Positions 25,813-34,265 of a stretch of DNA of 64,000 bases are shown here, in pieces. Position 1 is the stretch's first letter. Each line of letters starts with the position of its first letter. The notes below the pieces were generated by a model. That model searched no databases and was not told where the DNA came from. It was given only the letters and a program-made list of their open reading frames with translations. Position numbers and translations under genes: made by a program. The stretch lies in assembly GCA_029167225.1 (NCBI GenBank), contig JARFNK010000006.1, positions 1 through 64,000 on the forward strand, given 5' to 3'. The stretch is from Sphingobium arseniciresistens (GTDB lineage Bacteria; Pseudomonadota; Alphaproteobacteria; Sphingomonadales; Sphingomonadaceae).

Positions 25813-28800
25813 ATGCCGCATGCCCCGTTCGTCCCGCTTCGCATCCTCTCCTCCTATACCATGCTGGAAGGCGCCATCGAGCCCAAGACGATGGCGAAGC
25901 AGGCCAAGGCGCTGGGATTCCCAGCCGCCGCGCTGACGGATCGCAACGGCCTCTATGCCGCGATGGCCTTTTCCGATGCGTGCAAGGGCGAGGGCGTGCA
26001 GCCGGTGATCGGCACGATGCTGGGCGTCGCCCGGCCCGGTCGGCCGTCCGGCGCGGCGCCGGTGCATGACTGGATCGCGCTCTATGCGCAGGATTCGGCC
26101 GGCTATGACAATCTCTGCGCGCTCGTCTCCATGGCGCATCTGGACCGGCCGCTGGAAGAGCAGCCGCATGTCACGCTGGACGCGATGGTCGGTCTTACCG
26201 ATGGCCTGATCGCCCTGACGGCAGGCGGGGAGGGCGCGCTCGCCCGGCTGTTCGCCGAGGATCAGCCGGATGCCGCGCGCACCTATTGCGACCGTCTGCA
26301 GGCGCTGTTCCCGGACCGCCTCTATATCGAGATCGTCCGCCGGCTCGATCCCGTCGAGGGGAAGGCGGAGCCCGACCTGCTCGATCTTGCCTATGCCCGC
26401 GACCTGCCGCTGGTCGCGACCAACCCGACCTGCTTCACCGAGCCTGCCTTCCATGCCGCGCATGACGTGATGCTGTGCATCGCGGACGGCGCCTATGTCG
26501 ACAATCCCGACCGGCGCACCAGTTCACCCGACGCATGGATGAAGAATGCGGGCGAGATGAAGCGCCTGTTCGAGGATCTGCCGGAGGCGCTGGCGAACAC
26601 GCTGGTCGTCGCCCAGCGCTGCGCCGTGGCCGCGCCCAAGCGCAAGCCCATCCTGCCCAGCCTCGCCGGCGACCGCGCGGGCGAGGAAGCGATGCTGCGC
26701 GATCAGGCCAAGGCGGGCCTGGAAGCGCGGCTCGCGACGCTCGGCATCACCGATGAGGAGGCGCGCGCGCCCTATTTCGATCGGCTGAAGTTCGAGACGG
26801 ACATCATCATCCAGATGGGGTTTCCCGGTTACTTCTTGATCGTGGCCGACTTCATCAAATGGGCCAAGGAACAGGATATTCCGGTGGGGCCGGGGCGCGG
26901 ATCGGGCGCGGGCTCGCTCGTCGCCTGGGCGCTGACCATCACCGATCTCGACCCGTTGCAGCTGGGGCTGCTGTTCGAGCGCTTCCTGAACCCGGAACGT
27001 GTGTCGATGCCCGACTTCGACATCGACTTCTGCGAAACCCGCCGCGGTGAGGTGATCCGCTATGTGCAGGAGAAATATGGGCGCGATCATGTTGCCCAGA
27101 TCATCACCTTCGGAAAGCTGAAGGCGCGCGCGGTGCTCAAGGACACCGGCCGCGTTCTGCAGATGAGCTATGGCCAGGTCGACCGGCTCGCCAAGCTGGT
27201 GCCCAACCATCCGACCGATCCCTGGACGCTGGAACGCACGATGAACGGCGTTTCCGAGTTCGTGCAGGAATATAAGAGCGACGAGCAGGTCCGCCGCCTG
27301 ATCGACTATGCGATGAAGCTGGAAGGTTTCCCGCGCCACAGCTCCACCCATGCCGCCGGCGTGGTGATCGGCGACCGGCCGCTGTCGCAGTTGGTGCCGC
27401 TCTATCGCGATCCGCGATCCGACATGCCCGTCACCCAGTTCGACATGAAATATGTCGAGGGCGCGGGGCTGGTGAAGTTCGACTTTCTCGGCCTCAAGAC
27501 TCTGTCGGTGCTGCAGAAGGCCGTGCAATTGCTCGCCAAGCGCGGGGTGAGCGTGGACCTCAGCCTGCTCGCCTGGGATGACGAGGCGGTCTACGACTTG
27601 CTCCAGCGCGGCGACACGGTCGGCGTGTTCCAGCTGGAATCGGAAGGCATGCGCAAGACGCTGGCCGCCGTGCGTCCGACCAATTTCGGCGACATCATCG
27701 CGCTGGTGTCGCTCTACCGTCCCGGTCCGATGGACAATATCCCGATGTTCGGCCGTCGCAAGAACGGGCAGGAGGAGATCGAATATCCCCACATCCTGCT
27801 GAAGCCGATCCTCGAAGAGACCTATGGCATCTTCGTCTATCAGGAACAGGTGATGCAGGCCGCGCAGATCCTGGCGGGCTATTCGCTGGGCGACGCCGAC
27901 CTTCTGCGCCGCGCCATGGGCAAGAAGGTGAAGGCGGAGATGGACGCGCAGCGATCGCGCTTCGTCGACGGCTGCGCCAAGAGCGACATCAAGAAGGCCA
28001 AGGCCAATGAACTGTTCGACTTGATCGACAAGTTCGCGGGCTATGGCTTCAACAAGAGCCACGCGGCCGCCTATGCGCTTCTCGCCTATCACACGGCCTG
28101 GTTGAAGGCGCATTATCCCGCGGAATTCTACGCCGCGTCGATGGCTTACGACATTCACTTGACCGACAAGCTGACCGTCTTCGTCGATGACATGCGGCGC
28201 ACCGGCGTCAACTGCCTGCCGCCGGACGTGAACGCCAGCGAGGCCGACTTCTCGGTCGAACCCGCGCCCGAAGGGGAAGGGCGGCTCGCCTTCGCCGTCC
28301 GCTATGCGCTGGGCGGCCTGAAGGGCGTGGGCGAGAAGGCGATGGAGGTGCTGGTCGCGGAGCGGGAGGCCAATGGCCCCTTCCAGAGCCTCGACGATTT
28401 CGCCGACCGCATCGAGCCGCGCCTGCTTAACCGCCGCCAGCTGGAAAGCCTTGCTGCCGCCGGCGCCTTTGATGGCATCCATGCCGACCGGGCAGGAGTT
28501 CATGCCGCGGCGGAAACCATCCTGTCCGTCGCGGCGAGCGCGGCGGAGGCGCGGGCGAGCGGGCAGGGCGGGCTGTTCGGCGGCGAGGAGATCGCCCATG
28601 CCGACGTCCATATTCCGCCCCATGCGAGTTGGACCGTGTCCGAGCGGATGGCGCAGGAGAAGGACGCTTTCGGCTTCTATTTCTCTGCGCATCCGGTGGA
28701 CCGCTATCGCGCCATTGCCGAGGCGAAGGGTGCGCGAAGCTATGGCGCGATCTGCGCGCAGCCGGTGGCCGAGGGCGGGCGCGGGCTGGGCATCATGGCG

Positions 28801-29346
28801 GCGATGGTGGAGGATGTGCGCTGGCGCGACACAAGGCGCGGCGGGCGCTATGTCGCCGCGACCTTCTCCGACAGCAGCGGGCAGTTCCAGGCGAGCTGTT
28901 TCGACGAGGACGCCTGCAAGCTGATCGAGGCGATCGGCCGCGATGGCGAATGCGCGCTGCTCCAGGTGGAACTCGATCGCCAGCCGGGCGAGGAAACCCC
29001 GCGCGTCACCGTGCGCGGCGTGCAGCCCTTCCGCCAGATCGCCAGCGCGTCCCGCATGGAGCTGATCCTCAATGTCGAGGATGCGACGACCATGCCGACG
29101 CTTGCGGGAATCCTCTCCGCCAGCAAGGGCGGGCGCAGCGAAGCCTTCCTGCGGGTGCCGACGCCGGGCAATGGCGTGGCCCGGATCTTCGTGGGCGACG
29201 ATTATGTGATCGATGCCGAGGTGATGGAGGCGCTGGGCATCGTGCCGGGCGTCTCGGTCCACAGCTTCGAGCCGATGGGCGCGGGACAGGACGGCCACCG
29301 CGCCAAGACCCGCCGTTCAGGCATTCGCATGGTCTCCTCGCGATAA
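25813..29346 (+). CDS. dnaE: DNA polymerase III alpha subunit (replicative)
   Basis: Catalytic core of the replicative polymerase. Order: PHP domain (residues 1-270), polymerase palm with PDFDIDF (Asp401 and Asp403, matching the E. coli numbering) and GPGRGSGAGSLV, thumb and fingers, helix-hairpin-helix region with GLKGVGEKA, then the OB fold (about 970-1060) and tau-binding tail. 1177 residues. The PHP metal ligands have gone: the usual H-x-H motif reads PLRIL, TDH reads TDR, and the later NDGHY site reads NPTCF, so PHP proofreading is lost and DnaQ must do it. Stand-alone gene. Confidence 0.97.
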   Translation: MPHAPFVPLRILSSYTMLEGAIEPKTMAKQAKALGFPAAALTDRNGLYAAMAFSDACKGEGVQPVIGTMLGVARPGRPSGAAPVHDWIALYAQDSAGYDNLCALVSMAHLDRPLEEQPHVTLDAMVGLTDGLIALTAGGEGALARLFAEDQPDAARTYCDRLQALFPDRLYIEIVRRLDPVEGKAEPDLLDLAYARDLPLVATNPTCFTEPAFHAAHDVMLCIADGAYVDNPDRRTSSPDAWMKNAGEMKRLFEDLPEALANTLVVAQRCAVAAPKRKPILPSLAGDRAGEEAMLRDQAKAGLEARLATLGITDEEARAPYFDRLKFETDIIIQMGFPGYFLIVADFIKWAKEQDIPVGPGRGSGAGSLVAWALTITDLDPLQLGLLFERFLNPERVSMPDFDIDFCETRRGEVIRYVQEKYGRDHVAQIITFGKLKARAVLKDTGRVLQMSYGQVDRLAKLVPNHPTDPWTLERTMNGVSEFVQEYKSDEQVRRLIDYAMKLEGFPRHSSTHAAGVVIGDRPLSQLVPLYRDPRSDMPVTQFDMKYVEGAGLVKFDFLGLKTLSVLQKAVQLLAKRGVSVDLSLLAWDDEAVYDLLQRGDTVGVFQLESEGMRKTLAAVRPTNFGDIIALVSLYRPGPMDNIPMFGRRKNGQEEIEYPHILLKPILEETYGIFVYQEQVMQAAQILAGYSLGDADLLRRAMGKKVKAEMDAQRSRFVDGCAKSDIKKAKANELFDLIDKFAGYGFNKSHAAAYALLAYHTAWLKAHYPAEFYAASMAYDIHLTDKLTVFVDDMRRTGVNCLPPDVNASEADFSVEPAPEGEGRLAFAVRYALGGLKGVGEKAMEVLVAEREANGPFQSLDDFADRIEPRLLNRRQLESLAAAGAFDGIHADRAGVHAAAETILSVAASAAEARASGQGGLFGGEEIAHADVHIPPHASWTVSERMAQEKDAFGFYFSAHPVDRYRAIAEAKGARSYGAICAQPVAEGGRGLGIMAAMVEDVRWRDTRRGGRYVAATFSDSSGQFQASCFDEDACKLIEAIGRDGECALLQVELDRQPGEETPRVTVRGVQPFRQIASASRMELILNVEDATTMPTLAGILSASKGGRSEAFLRVPTPGNGVARIFVGDDYVIDAEVMEALGIVPGVSVHSFEPMGAGQDGHRAKTRRSGIRMVSSR

Positions 29347-29373
29347 GCAGCGTGTCGTCCCTGTAATCCCGCG

Positions 29374-30441
29374 TCAGAACAGCCGGAGCTGCGCGCCCTC
29401 GGGCGGGCGGAACAGGTCGGTGCGCAAGATGATGCGCTCCTGTTCCAGCCCATGCTTTCGCCGCGCCTTCACGAAGCGCTGGTGGATCAGCGCGGCCCAG
29501 ACGCCCTGGCCCTTCATCCGCCTCCTGAAATCGGGATCATTGTCCCGCCCGCCGCGCATATCGCGGATGATCGCCATCACCTTACCCGCGCGATCGGGAT
29601 AATGCGCGTCCAGCCAGGCGCGGAACAGCGGCGCGACCTCATGCGGCAGCCGGACGGGAATGAAGGACACGCCCCGCGCGCCCGCCTGCGCCACGCGCGC
29701 GACGATATGCTCGATCTCATGATCGGTGATCGCCGGGATAATGGGGGAGACGCAGGCATGGACCGGCACGCCCGCCTCCGCGAGCCGGGCGATCGCCGCG
29801 ATCCGCCGTTCGGGATGCGGCGCGCGCGGTTCCAGCGTGCGCGCGATCGCCGGGTCCAGCGTCGTCACCGACATGCCCACCGCGACCAGCCCGTCCGCCG
29901 CCATCCCCGCCAGCAGGTCGATGTCCCGCAGCACCCGGTCTGACTTGGTGGTGATCATCAGCGGATGCCGGCACTGCGCCAGCACCTCGATGCACTGCCG
30001 GGTGATCCGCCATTCGCGCTCGATCGGCTGATAGGGGTCGGTATTGGTGCCCATGGCGATCGTCGCGACGCGATAGCCCGGCTTCATGAGCTCCGCCCGC
30101 AACAGCGTGGCGGCATCCGGCTTGGCAAACAGTTTAGTCTCGAAATCCAGCCCCGGCGACAGGTCGTGATAGGCATGGGTCGGGCGGGCGAAGCAGTAGA
30201 TGCAGCCATGCTCGCAGCCCCGATAGGCATTGATCGACTGGTTGAAGCCGATGTCGGGGGATGAGTTGCGGCTGATGATCGTGCGCGGGCGTTCGATCGT
30301 GATTTCGGTGCGCAGTTTCGCGGGCGCGCCATCGATGTTTTCCCGCTCGTCCAGCCAGTCGCGATCCGTGGTTCTCGCGGGCACATTGAAGCGGCCGCTG
30401 CCTGCGTTGCCGGTTGCGCCTCTGCCCTTCACCGTCGTCAT
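29374..30441 (-). CDS. Radical SAM protein related to spore photoproduct lyase (PA0069 family), SOS-box controlled
   Basis: Iron-sulfur enzyme that cleaves S-adenosylmethionine to a radical. The cluster motif is Cys76-x3-Cys80-x2-Cys83 (RGCEHGCIYCFARP). The N-terminal ERPRTIISRNSSPDIGFNQSINAYRGC and the GTNTDPYQPIE and TKSDRVLRD segments are typical of the SplB-like/PA0069 group. The start at 30441 (MTTVKGRGATG) is chosen because a longer frame would run into the LexA box at 30452-30466. About 355 residues. The LexA box 11 bp before the ATG suggests DNA-damage induction, which fits a DNA-lesion role, though the substrate of this family is unknown to me. Confidence 0.88.
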   Translation of the reverse strand: MTTVKGRGATGNAGSGRFNVPARTTDRDWLDERENIDGAPAKLRTEITIERPRTIISRNSSPDIGFNQSINAYRGCEHGCIYCFARPTHAYHDLSPGLDFETKLFAKPDAATLLRAELMKPGYRVATIAMGTNTDPYQPIEREWRITRQCIEVLAQCRHPLMITTKSDRVLRDIDLLAGMAADGLVAVGMSVTTLDPAIARTLEPRAPHPERRIAAIARLAEAGVPVHACVSPIIPAITDHEIEHIVARVAQAGARGVSFIPVRLPHEVAPLFRAWLDAHYPDRAGKVMAIIRDMRGGRDNDPDFRRRMKGQGVWAALIHQRFVKARRKHGLEQERIILRTDLFRPPEGAQLRLF

Positions 30442-30451
30442 GATAAAACTA

Positions 30452-30466
30452 GAACATAAAGTGAAC
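30452..30466. promoter_or_regulatory. LexA box upstream of the radical SAM gene
   Basis: A perfect GAAC-N7-GAAC direct repeat, identical in form to the box before lexA. It is centred about 18 bp upstream of the radical SAM start codon, where repressor binding would block transcription. A YbjN-like gene starts 62 bp away on the other strand. Confidence 0.75.
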
Positions 30467-30527
30467 ATCTTGACAAGGCTGCTTGTGCCGGCAAGGAGGC
30501 TCGACGGACAGAGGGGAGACCAAGGGC

Positions 30528-31031
30528 ATGATTGGCAAGACGATTCTCGCGGCGGGGCTGGGGATGCTGGCGCTGGCGGCGTCTTCTTCTGCCCATGCGG
30601 CGGACAAGGAGAAATGCGGCGCCGGGCTCGTCTGCGCCAGCGATCCCAAGACCATCGTCGATGCGCTGATGGCCGCTGGCTACAAGGCGAAGCTGGGCAA
30701 GGATTCGCAGGGCGATCCGCAGATCGAGAGCGCCGCGAGCGGCTATAACTACACCATCTATTTCTACGACTGCGAAGAGAACAAGAACTGCGCGGCCATC
30801 CAGTTCCAGGTCAGCTTCAGCGACGATGGCAAGAACACGTTCGAGCTGGCCAACAAGTGGAACCGCAGCAAGCGCTTCATGCAGATGGCTGTGCAGGAGG
30901 ATAAGGGCCTGCGCGTCTGCTATGACCTCACCACCGTCGGCGGGCTGAACCAGAAGAATTTCGCCGACGTGACGGACTGGTGGGCGGTGATGCTGAACGA
31001 GCTGAACCTGTTCTTCAAGGAACAGGGATAG
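30528..31031 (+). CDS. Secreted YbjN-domain protein
   Basis: Sec signal in residues 1-24 (MIGKTILAAGLGMLALAAS, then SAHAA). The mature part holds a YbjN-like domain (SDPKTIVDALMAAGYKAKLGKD at the start, then a beta-rich region ending with DWWAVMLNELNLFF). Four cysteines in the mature protein may form disulfides in the periplasm. 167 residues; start at 30528, since the upstream extension lacks a signal. YbjN domains are found in type III chaperone-like folds; the role of secreted forms is unknown. Divergent from the SOS-box gene. Confidence 0.82.
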   Translation: MIGKTILAAGLGMLALAASSSAHAADKEKCGAGLVCASDPKTIVDALMAAGYKAKLGKDSQGDPQIESAASGYNYTIYFYDCEENKNCAAIQFQVSFSDDGKNTFELANKWNRSKRFMQMAVQEDKGLRVCYDLTTVGGLNQKNFADVTDWWAVMLNELNLFFKEQG

Positions 31032-31161
31032 GCGTGGCGGCCGCTGCCGGGGCATTCCGGCAACGGCCCCTGCGCGCGGCGGGGCATGTGGCGGGCTGAA
31101 GTGCCTTTGCGTCAGCCCCGTTCATGGCGTCGGGGCGAGCGCGCGCATCGGCGGGCGTCGC

Positions 31162-31689
31162 TCAGCGCTCCGTGAGGCGCGGCATCAGTTCCACGAAGTT
31201 GCACGGGCGCCAGCGGCTGTCGAGCTGGGTGGAGAGGATGCCGTCCCACCCGTCCTTCACCGCGCCGGTCGATCCGGGCAGCGCGAAGATATAGGTGCCG
31301 CGCGCGACGCAGGCGGCGGCGCGCGACTGGATGGTGGAGGTGCCGATCTTGGCATAGCTGAGAAAGCGGAACAGCTCGCCGAAGCCGGGAATCTCTTTGT
31401 CCTGCACCTGTGCCAGCGCCTCGGGCGTGACATCGCGGCCGGTAACGCCGGTGCCGCCGGTGGTGATGATGCAATCGACCTGCGGATTGTCGATCCAGCC
31501 GTGGAGGCGTGCGACGATGGTCTCGCGGTCGTCTTTCTCGATGCGGCGGTCGGCCAGCACATGACCGGCCTGCGTGATCCGCTCGATCAGCGCGTCGCCG
31601 GAGCGGTCCTCGGCAAGGGTGCGGCTGTCCGACACGGTGAGCACCGCGATGCGGACGGGGATGAAGGTGATGCTGTCGTCTATCGGCAT
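31162..31689 (-). CDS. moaB: Molybdenum cofactor biosynthesis protein MoaB/MogA family
   Basis: Binds or adenylylates molybdopterin during molybdenum-cofactor synthesis. The MoCF fold motifs are [17 protein letters not shown] at the start, [16 protein letters not shown] and [17 protein letters not shown] near the end. 175 residues. A solitary gene, far from moaC-moeA in this window. MogA-type versus MoaB-type activity cannot be decided from sequence alone. Confidence 0.92.
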   Translation of the reverse strand: MPIDDSITFIPVRIAVLTVSDSRTLAEDRSGDALIERITQAGHVLADRRIEKDDRETIVARLHGWIDNPQVDCIITTGGTGVTGRDVTPEALAQVQDKEIPGFGELFRFLSYAKIGTSTIQSRAAACVARGTYIFALPGSTGAVKDGWDGILSTQLDSRWRPCNFVELMPRLTER

Positions 31690-31816
31690 GGCGAAGCTAT
31701 GCGCGGGAAGGCGCGAATAGGCAAGGATGCGGGGCGATGTTGAGCCTGTCGAACCTGTTCGCGGTCAAGGAGAAGTCTGAAGCGCCATTCTTGCGGCGTG
31801 GGTGGCTAGGGGACGG
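31690..31816. repeat. Repeat debris upstream of moaB
   Basis: TTGAGCCTGTCGAA (31740-31753) resembles the common sphingomonad intergenic repeat built on TTCGACAGGCTCA. It lies just before the DUF559 unit, indicating that this gap collects repeats. No gene is seen. Confidence 0.4.
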
Positions 31817-32212
31817 TCAGCTTTTCCTTCCCCCCTCCCTGGAAGGGAGGGGCTGGGGGTGGGTTCCGCCGAGGCACTCGGCGGCCTTGAGGAGGATCGC
31901 CTCCACTACACCGTCGGGATTGTCGGCGACTTCGCTGTTTCAGAAGCGCAGCATGGTCGAGCCATTTTCAGTCAGAAAGGCCGCGCGAACACCATCATAA
32001 TCTTGTGCTTCAAGATGCTGAGCGCCATCAAACTCGACCGCCAACTTCGCTGAACGACAGGCAAGATCAACGATAGAGGGCCTGACCAACAACTGACGCG
32101 TGAAGCGCGGGCGATAGCGAGAGATCCGCCGCCAGACCAGTCGCTCGGCATTCGTTTGCCCGTTGCGCAAAGTGCGGGCATTCGCGGTCAGGAAATCGGG
32201 AACACGGCGCAT
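31817..32212 (-). pseudogene. DUF559 (PD-(D/E)xK-like) protein broken by a single stop codon
   Basis: Starts at 32212 with MRRVPDFLTANARTLRNGQT, followed by the family's TNAERLVWRRIS, RFTRQLLVRPSIVDLACRS and LAVEFDGAQH (nuclease-like core with D, E and DGxQH). In the conserved LRF-W-NSEV segment the Trp codon is TGA (31940-31942), so translation stops after MLRF. The same frame then continues for 40 codons with NSEVADNPDGVVEAIL, ending in the palindromic repeat (THPQPLPSREGG) and a stop at 31817. It is a recent pseudogene by TGG to TGA. Inverted palindromes flank it on both sides. DUF559 proteins resemble very-short-patch-type endonucleases; activity is unproven. Confidence 0.8.
31833..31863 (+). 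repeat. Left inverted palindromic unit flanking the DUF559 gene
   Basis: A hairpin CCCTCCCT-GGA-AGGGAGGG (31833-31851) followed by a G-rich arm GGCTGGGGGTGGG-like (to 31863). The 19-bp part 31845-31863 is repeated, inverted, at 32248-32266 with one mismatch. Confidence 0.8.
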
Positions 32213-32247
32213 TGTGGCATCGTAGCGAGGCTCGCTCCGTTCGCCTA

Positions 32248-32278
32248 CCCACCCCCGGCCCCTCCCTTTCAGGGAGGG
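32248..32278 (-). repeat. Right inverted palindromic unit flanking the DUF559 gene
   Basis: The mirror of the left unit: C-rich arm CCCACCCCCGGCC, then a hairpin CCCTCCCT-TTC-AGGGAGGG (32260-32278). Arms of both units point inward to the gene, so the whole 31833-32278 forms an inverted-repeat-bounded cassette of 446 bp. Confidence 0.8.
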
Positions 32279-32354
32279 GAGCAGAGAGTCTCCTTCTGGT
32301 CGCCTCCTGCATCCATCGTGCCACACCAGCCTTCGCTCAATTCGGAGAAATAAA

Positions 32355-32373
32355 CCCTGAAACGCGTTCAGGG
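32355..32373. repeat. Short palindrome CCCTGAA-N5-TTCAGGG
   Basis: 7-bp arms around ACGCG in the gap between the DUF559 unit and slt. It resembles widespread REP-like sequences of sphingomonads. No T-run follows, so it is not a clear terminator. The rest of 32279-32490 shows no gene. Confidence 0.5.
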
Positions 32374-32490
32374 TGACGATCTCTCTATGTCAGCAATGGG
32401 TTCTCAACCGTCAAACGGCTCATGGGTGGGCGGCCCGGCGTGTCTGCCTTGCCTTTGCTGGGAGGGGCGACGCCAGAGCCGGGCGCCCGT

Positions 32491-34263
32491 TCAGTCCGTG
32501 CCGCCGCCCACGAAGCTGTTGGCGCCCAGCCGCACGAGCGTGGTGCCCTTCTTGCCCGGAAAGCGCGGCCACATGCCCTGTGCCATGCCGGTCAGGCAAT
32601 CCGCCGCGCCCTTCGCCTGGATCTGGTACATCCAGTAGTTGCGCATGACGATGTTCACATAGGCGCGGGTTTCATAATAGGGCAGCGATTCGATGAACAG
32701 CAGCGGGTCGCCGCCGTCCTTGACCTGCGCGTTCCAGCGCTCGACCGGGGTCGGCCCGGCATTATAGGCGGCCATCACCTTGGGCAGCAGTCCGCCGGTG
32801 GCGCTCATGTCGCGCAGCTGCTCCAGATAGCGCTGGCCATATTCCATGTTGGTGGACGGGACGAGCAGCTGCGAGGCGGCGCTCATGCCGACGTCCCCAC
32901 CGGTCGCAGGCCGGACCTGCATCAGGCCGACCGCGCCCGCGCCGCTGACGGCGGCGGTACGGAAGCCCGATTCCTGCAGCGTATGGGCAAAGACCAGCGC
33001 CGGATCGACCCGCCAGCCGCCATCGGGCGTCCATTTGGGGGCGGGGAAGCGTGCGAAACTGTCGGGTTGACGACCGGCCGGGCCGTTATGGGCGAGCCAC
33101 AGCTGGGTCTCGGGCATGTCGAGCGCACCCGCCAGCTTCAGCAGCGCCTGATATTGCGGCGCGCCGCCGATCCGCGCCTGATAGCGCAGCGCCTGGTCGG
33201 CAAGCGCCGTTTCCCCGGCGGCCGAGAGCGCAATGGCCGCGCGGGCGTTGGGGCTGTCCTTCAGCGCCTTCCAGTCGTCATCGCCAAAGCGTGCGGTCTG
33301 GGTGGAGGCGTTGAGCGGCATGCCCAGAGTCTCGCGGGCGAGCAGGCCATAGAAGGTCTCCTGGGACCGCGCGGCGCTGCGCAGCAGGCCCTCGACCTTG
33401 GCCGGGTTGCCCGACACCATATAGGCGCGCGCCGCCCAATAGGCGCCCGCCGCCCGCATATCCTCATTGCCGGCCATCGCCGCGACATTGGCGAAGGCGG
33501 GGGCGGCGGCGTTCCAGTCCTTCTGGCGCCATGCCGCAAGGCCGGTCGTCCAATAGGCCTGCACCGTCCAGTCGCCGCCGGGCGATCCTTCCAGCGCCTT
33601 GGCCGCCAGACGCCGGGCATTGCCCTCGTCATTCTCGATATAATAGGACCAGGCGACCCGCTCGCGCCATTCCACCCGGCCTTCCGGGCTGAGCGTCCCT
33701 TCGGCTGCGTTCAGCAGCGATTCCGCGCCGGCAGGGTCGTCATTCTTGATGAGCGGCAGGATCTGCGCACCAAGGGCCTGCGCCGCAAGGTCGGTCTTGA
33801 CCGTCGCGATATATTGCCGCTTGGGCGCGGAGCCCAGCCATACCAGCTTCTGCACTTGCGGCAGTTCGGGCAGCAGCTGCGCGCCGCGTTTCTGGGCGAG
33901 CCGCTGGATCTGGTCGGCCTTGGGCAGCCAGCTTGCCTTGTTCAGCAGGTCGAGCAGGTCGAACAGCTCGGCTTTCGGGGAATTCTTCGCCAGATAGAGT
34001 TCGGACAGGGCGAGGGGGCGCACTGGATCATTCTGGTCCAGCGTCGCGATCTGCGCCCTGGCATCATTCCATTGCGAGGCACGCAGCGCGGAGAAGATCG
34101 CACGGTAGCGCGCCTTGTCATTGTCCTTGAGGGCAAGGGCGGGGTCCTGCGCACTCTCGTGCAGCGCGATGTTCAGCGTGTCGGTTTCGGCGATGGCCGT
34201 GCCGGCGCTGAGCACGGGCAGGCTGGCGATCGCCAGAAGAAGGGCACGGGGTGAAAATCGCAT
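32491..34263 (-). CDS. slt: Soluble lytic murein transglycosylase
   Basis: Periplasmic enzyme that cleaves peptidoglycan to 1,6-anhydromuropeptides. Signal peptide in residues 1-25 (ending AGTAIAE). A long helical, TPR-like superhelix (about 30-400) leads to the SLT domain with catalytic Glu431 in LQESGFR, GLMQVRPATG, MAAYNAGPTPVERW and YVNIVMRNYWMY. 590 residues, comparable to Slt70. The start at 34263 (MRFSPRALLLAIA) gives the signal peptide; upstream codons do not. It directly follows the UDG-like gene (2-bp gap). Confidence 0.93.
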   Translation of the reverse strand: MRFSPRALLLAIASLPVLSAGTAIAETDTLNIALHESAQDPALALKDNDKARYRAIFSALRASQWNDARAQIATLDQNDPVRPLALSELYLAKNSPKAELFDLLDLLNKASWLPKADQIQRLAQKRGAQLLPELPQVQKLVWLGSAPKRQYIATVKTDLAAQALGAQILPLIKNDDPAGAESLLNAAEGTLSPEGRVEWRERVAWSYYIENDEGNARRLAAKALEGSPGGDWTVQAYWTTGLAAWRQKDWNAAAPAFANVAAMAGNEDMRAAGAYWAARAYMVSGNPAKVEGLLRSAARSQETFYGLLARETLGMPLNASTQTARFGDDDWKALKDSPNARAAIALSAAGETALADQALRYQARIGGAPQYQALLKLAGALDMPETQLWLAHNGPAGRQPDSFARFPAPKWTPDGGWRVDPALVFAHTLQESGFRTAAVSGAGAVGLMQVRPATGGDVGMSAASQLLVPSTNMEYGQRYLEQLRDMSATGGLLPKVMAAYNAGPTPVERWNAQVKDGGDPLLFIESLPYYETRAYVNIVMRNYWMYQIQAKGAADCLTGMAQGMWPRFPGKKGTTLVRLGANSFVGGGTD

Positions 34264-34265
34264 GG

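Noticed and set aside
26524-29298. A 924-codon open frame on the minus strand opposite dnaE
   Set aside because: High-G+C third-position bias in dnaE keeps this antisense frame open. It has no family features, no ribosome site and a His/Arg/Gly-rich composition typical of shadows.
30528-31031. LexA control of the YbjN-like gene
   Set aside because: The box is 62 bp upstream and much closer to the radical SAM start on the other strand. Shared control is possible, but no evidence favours it.
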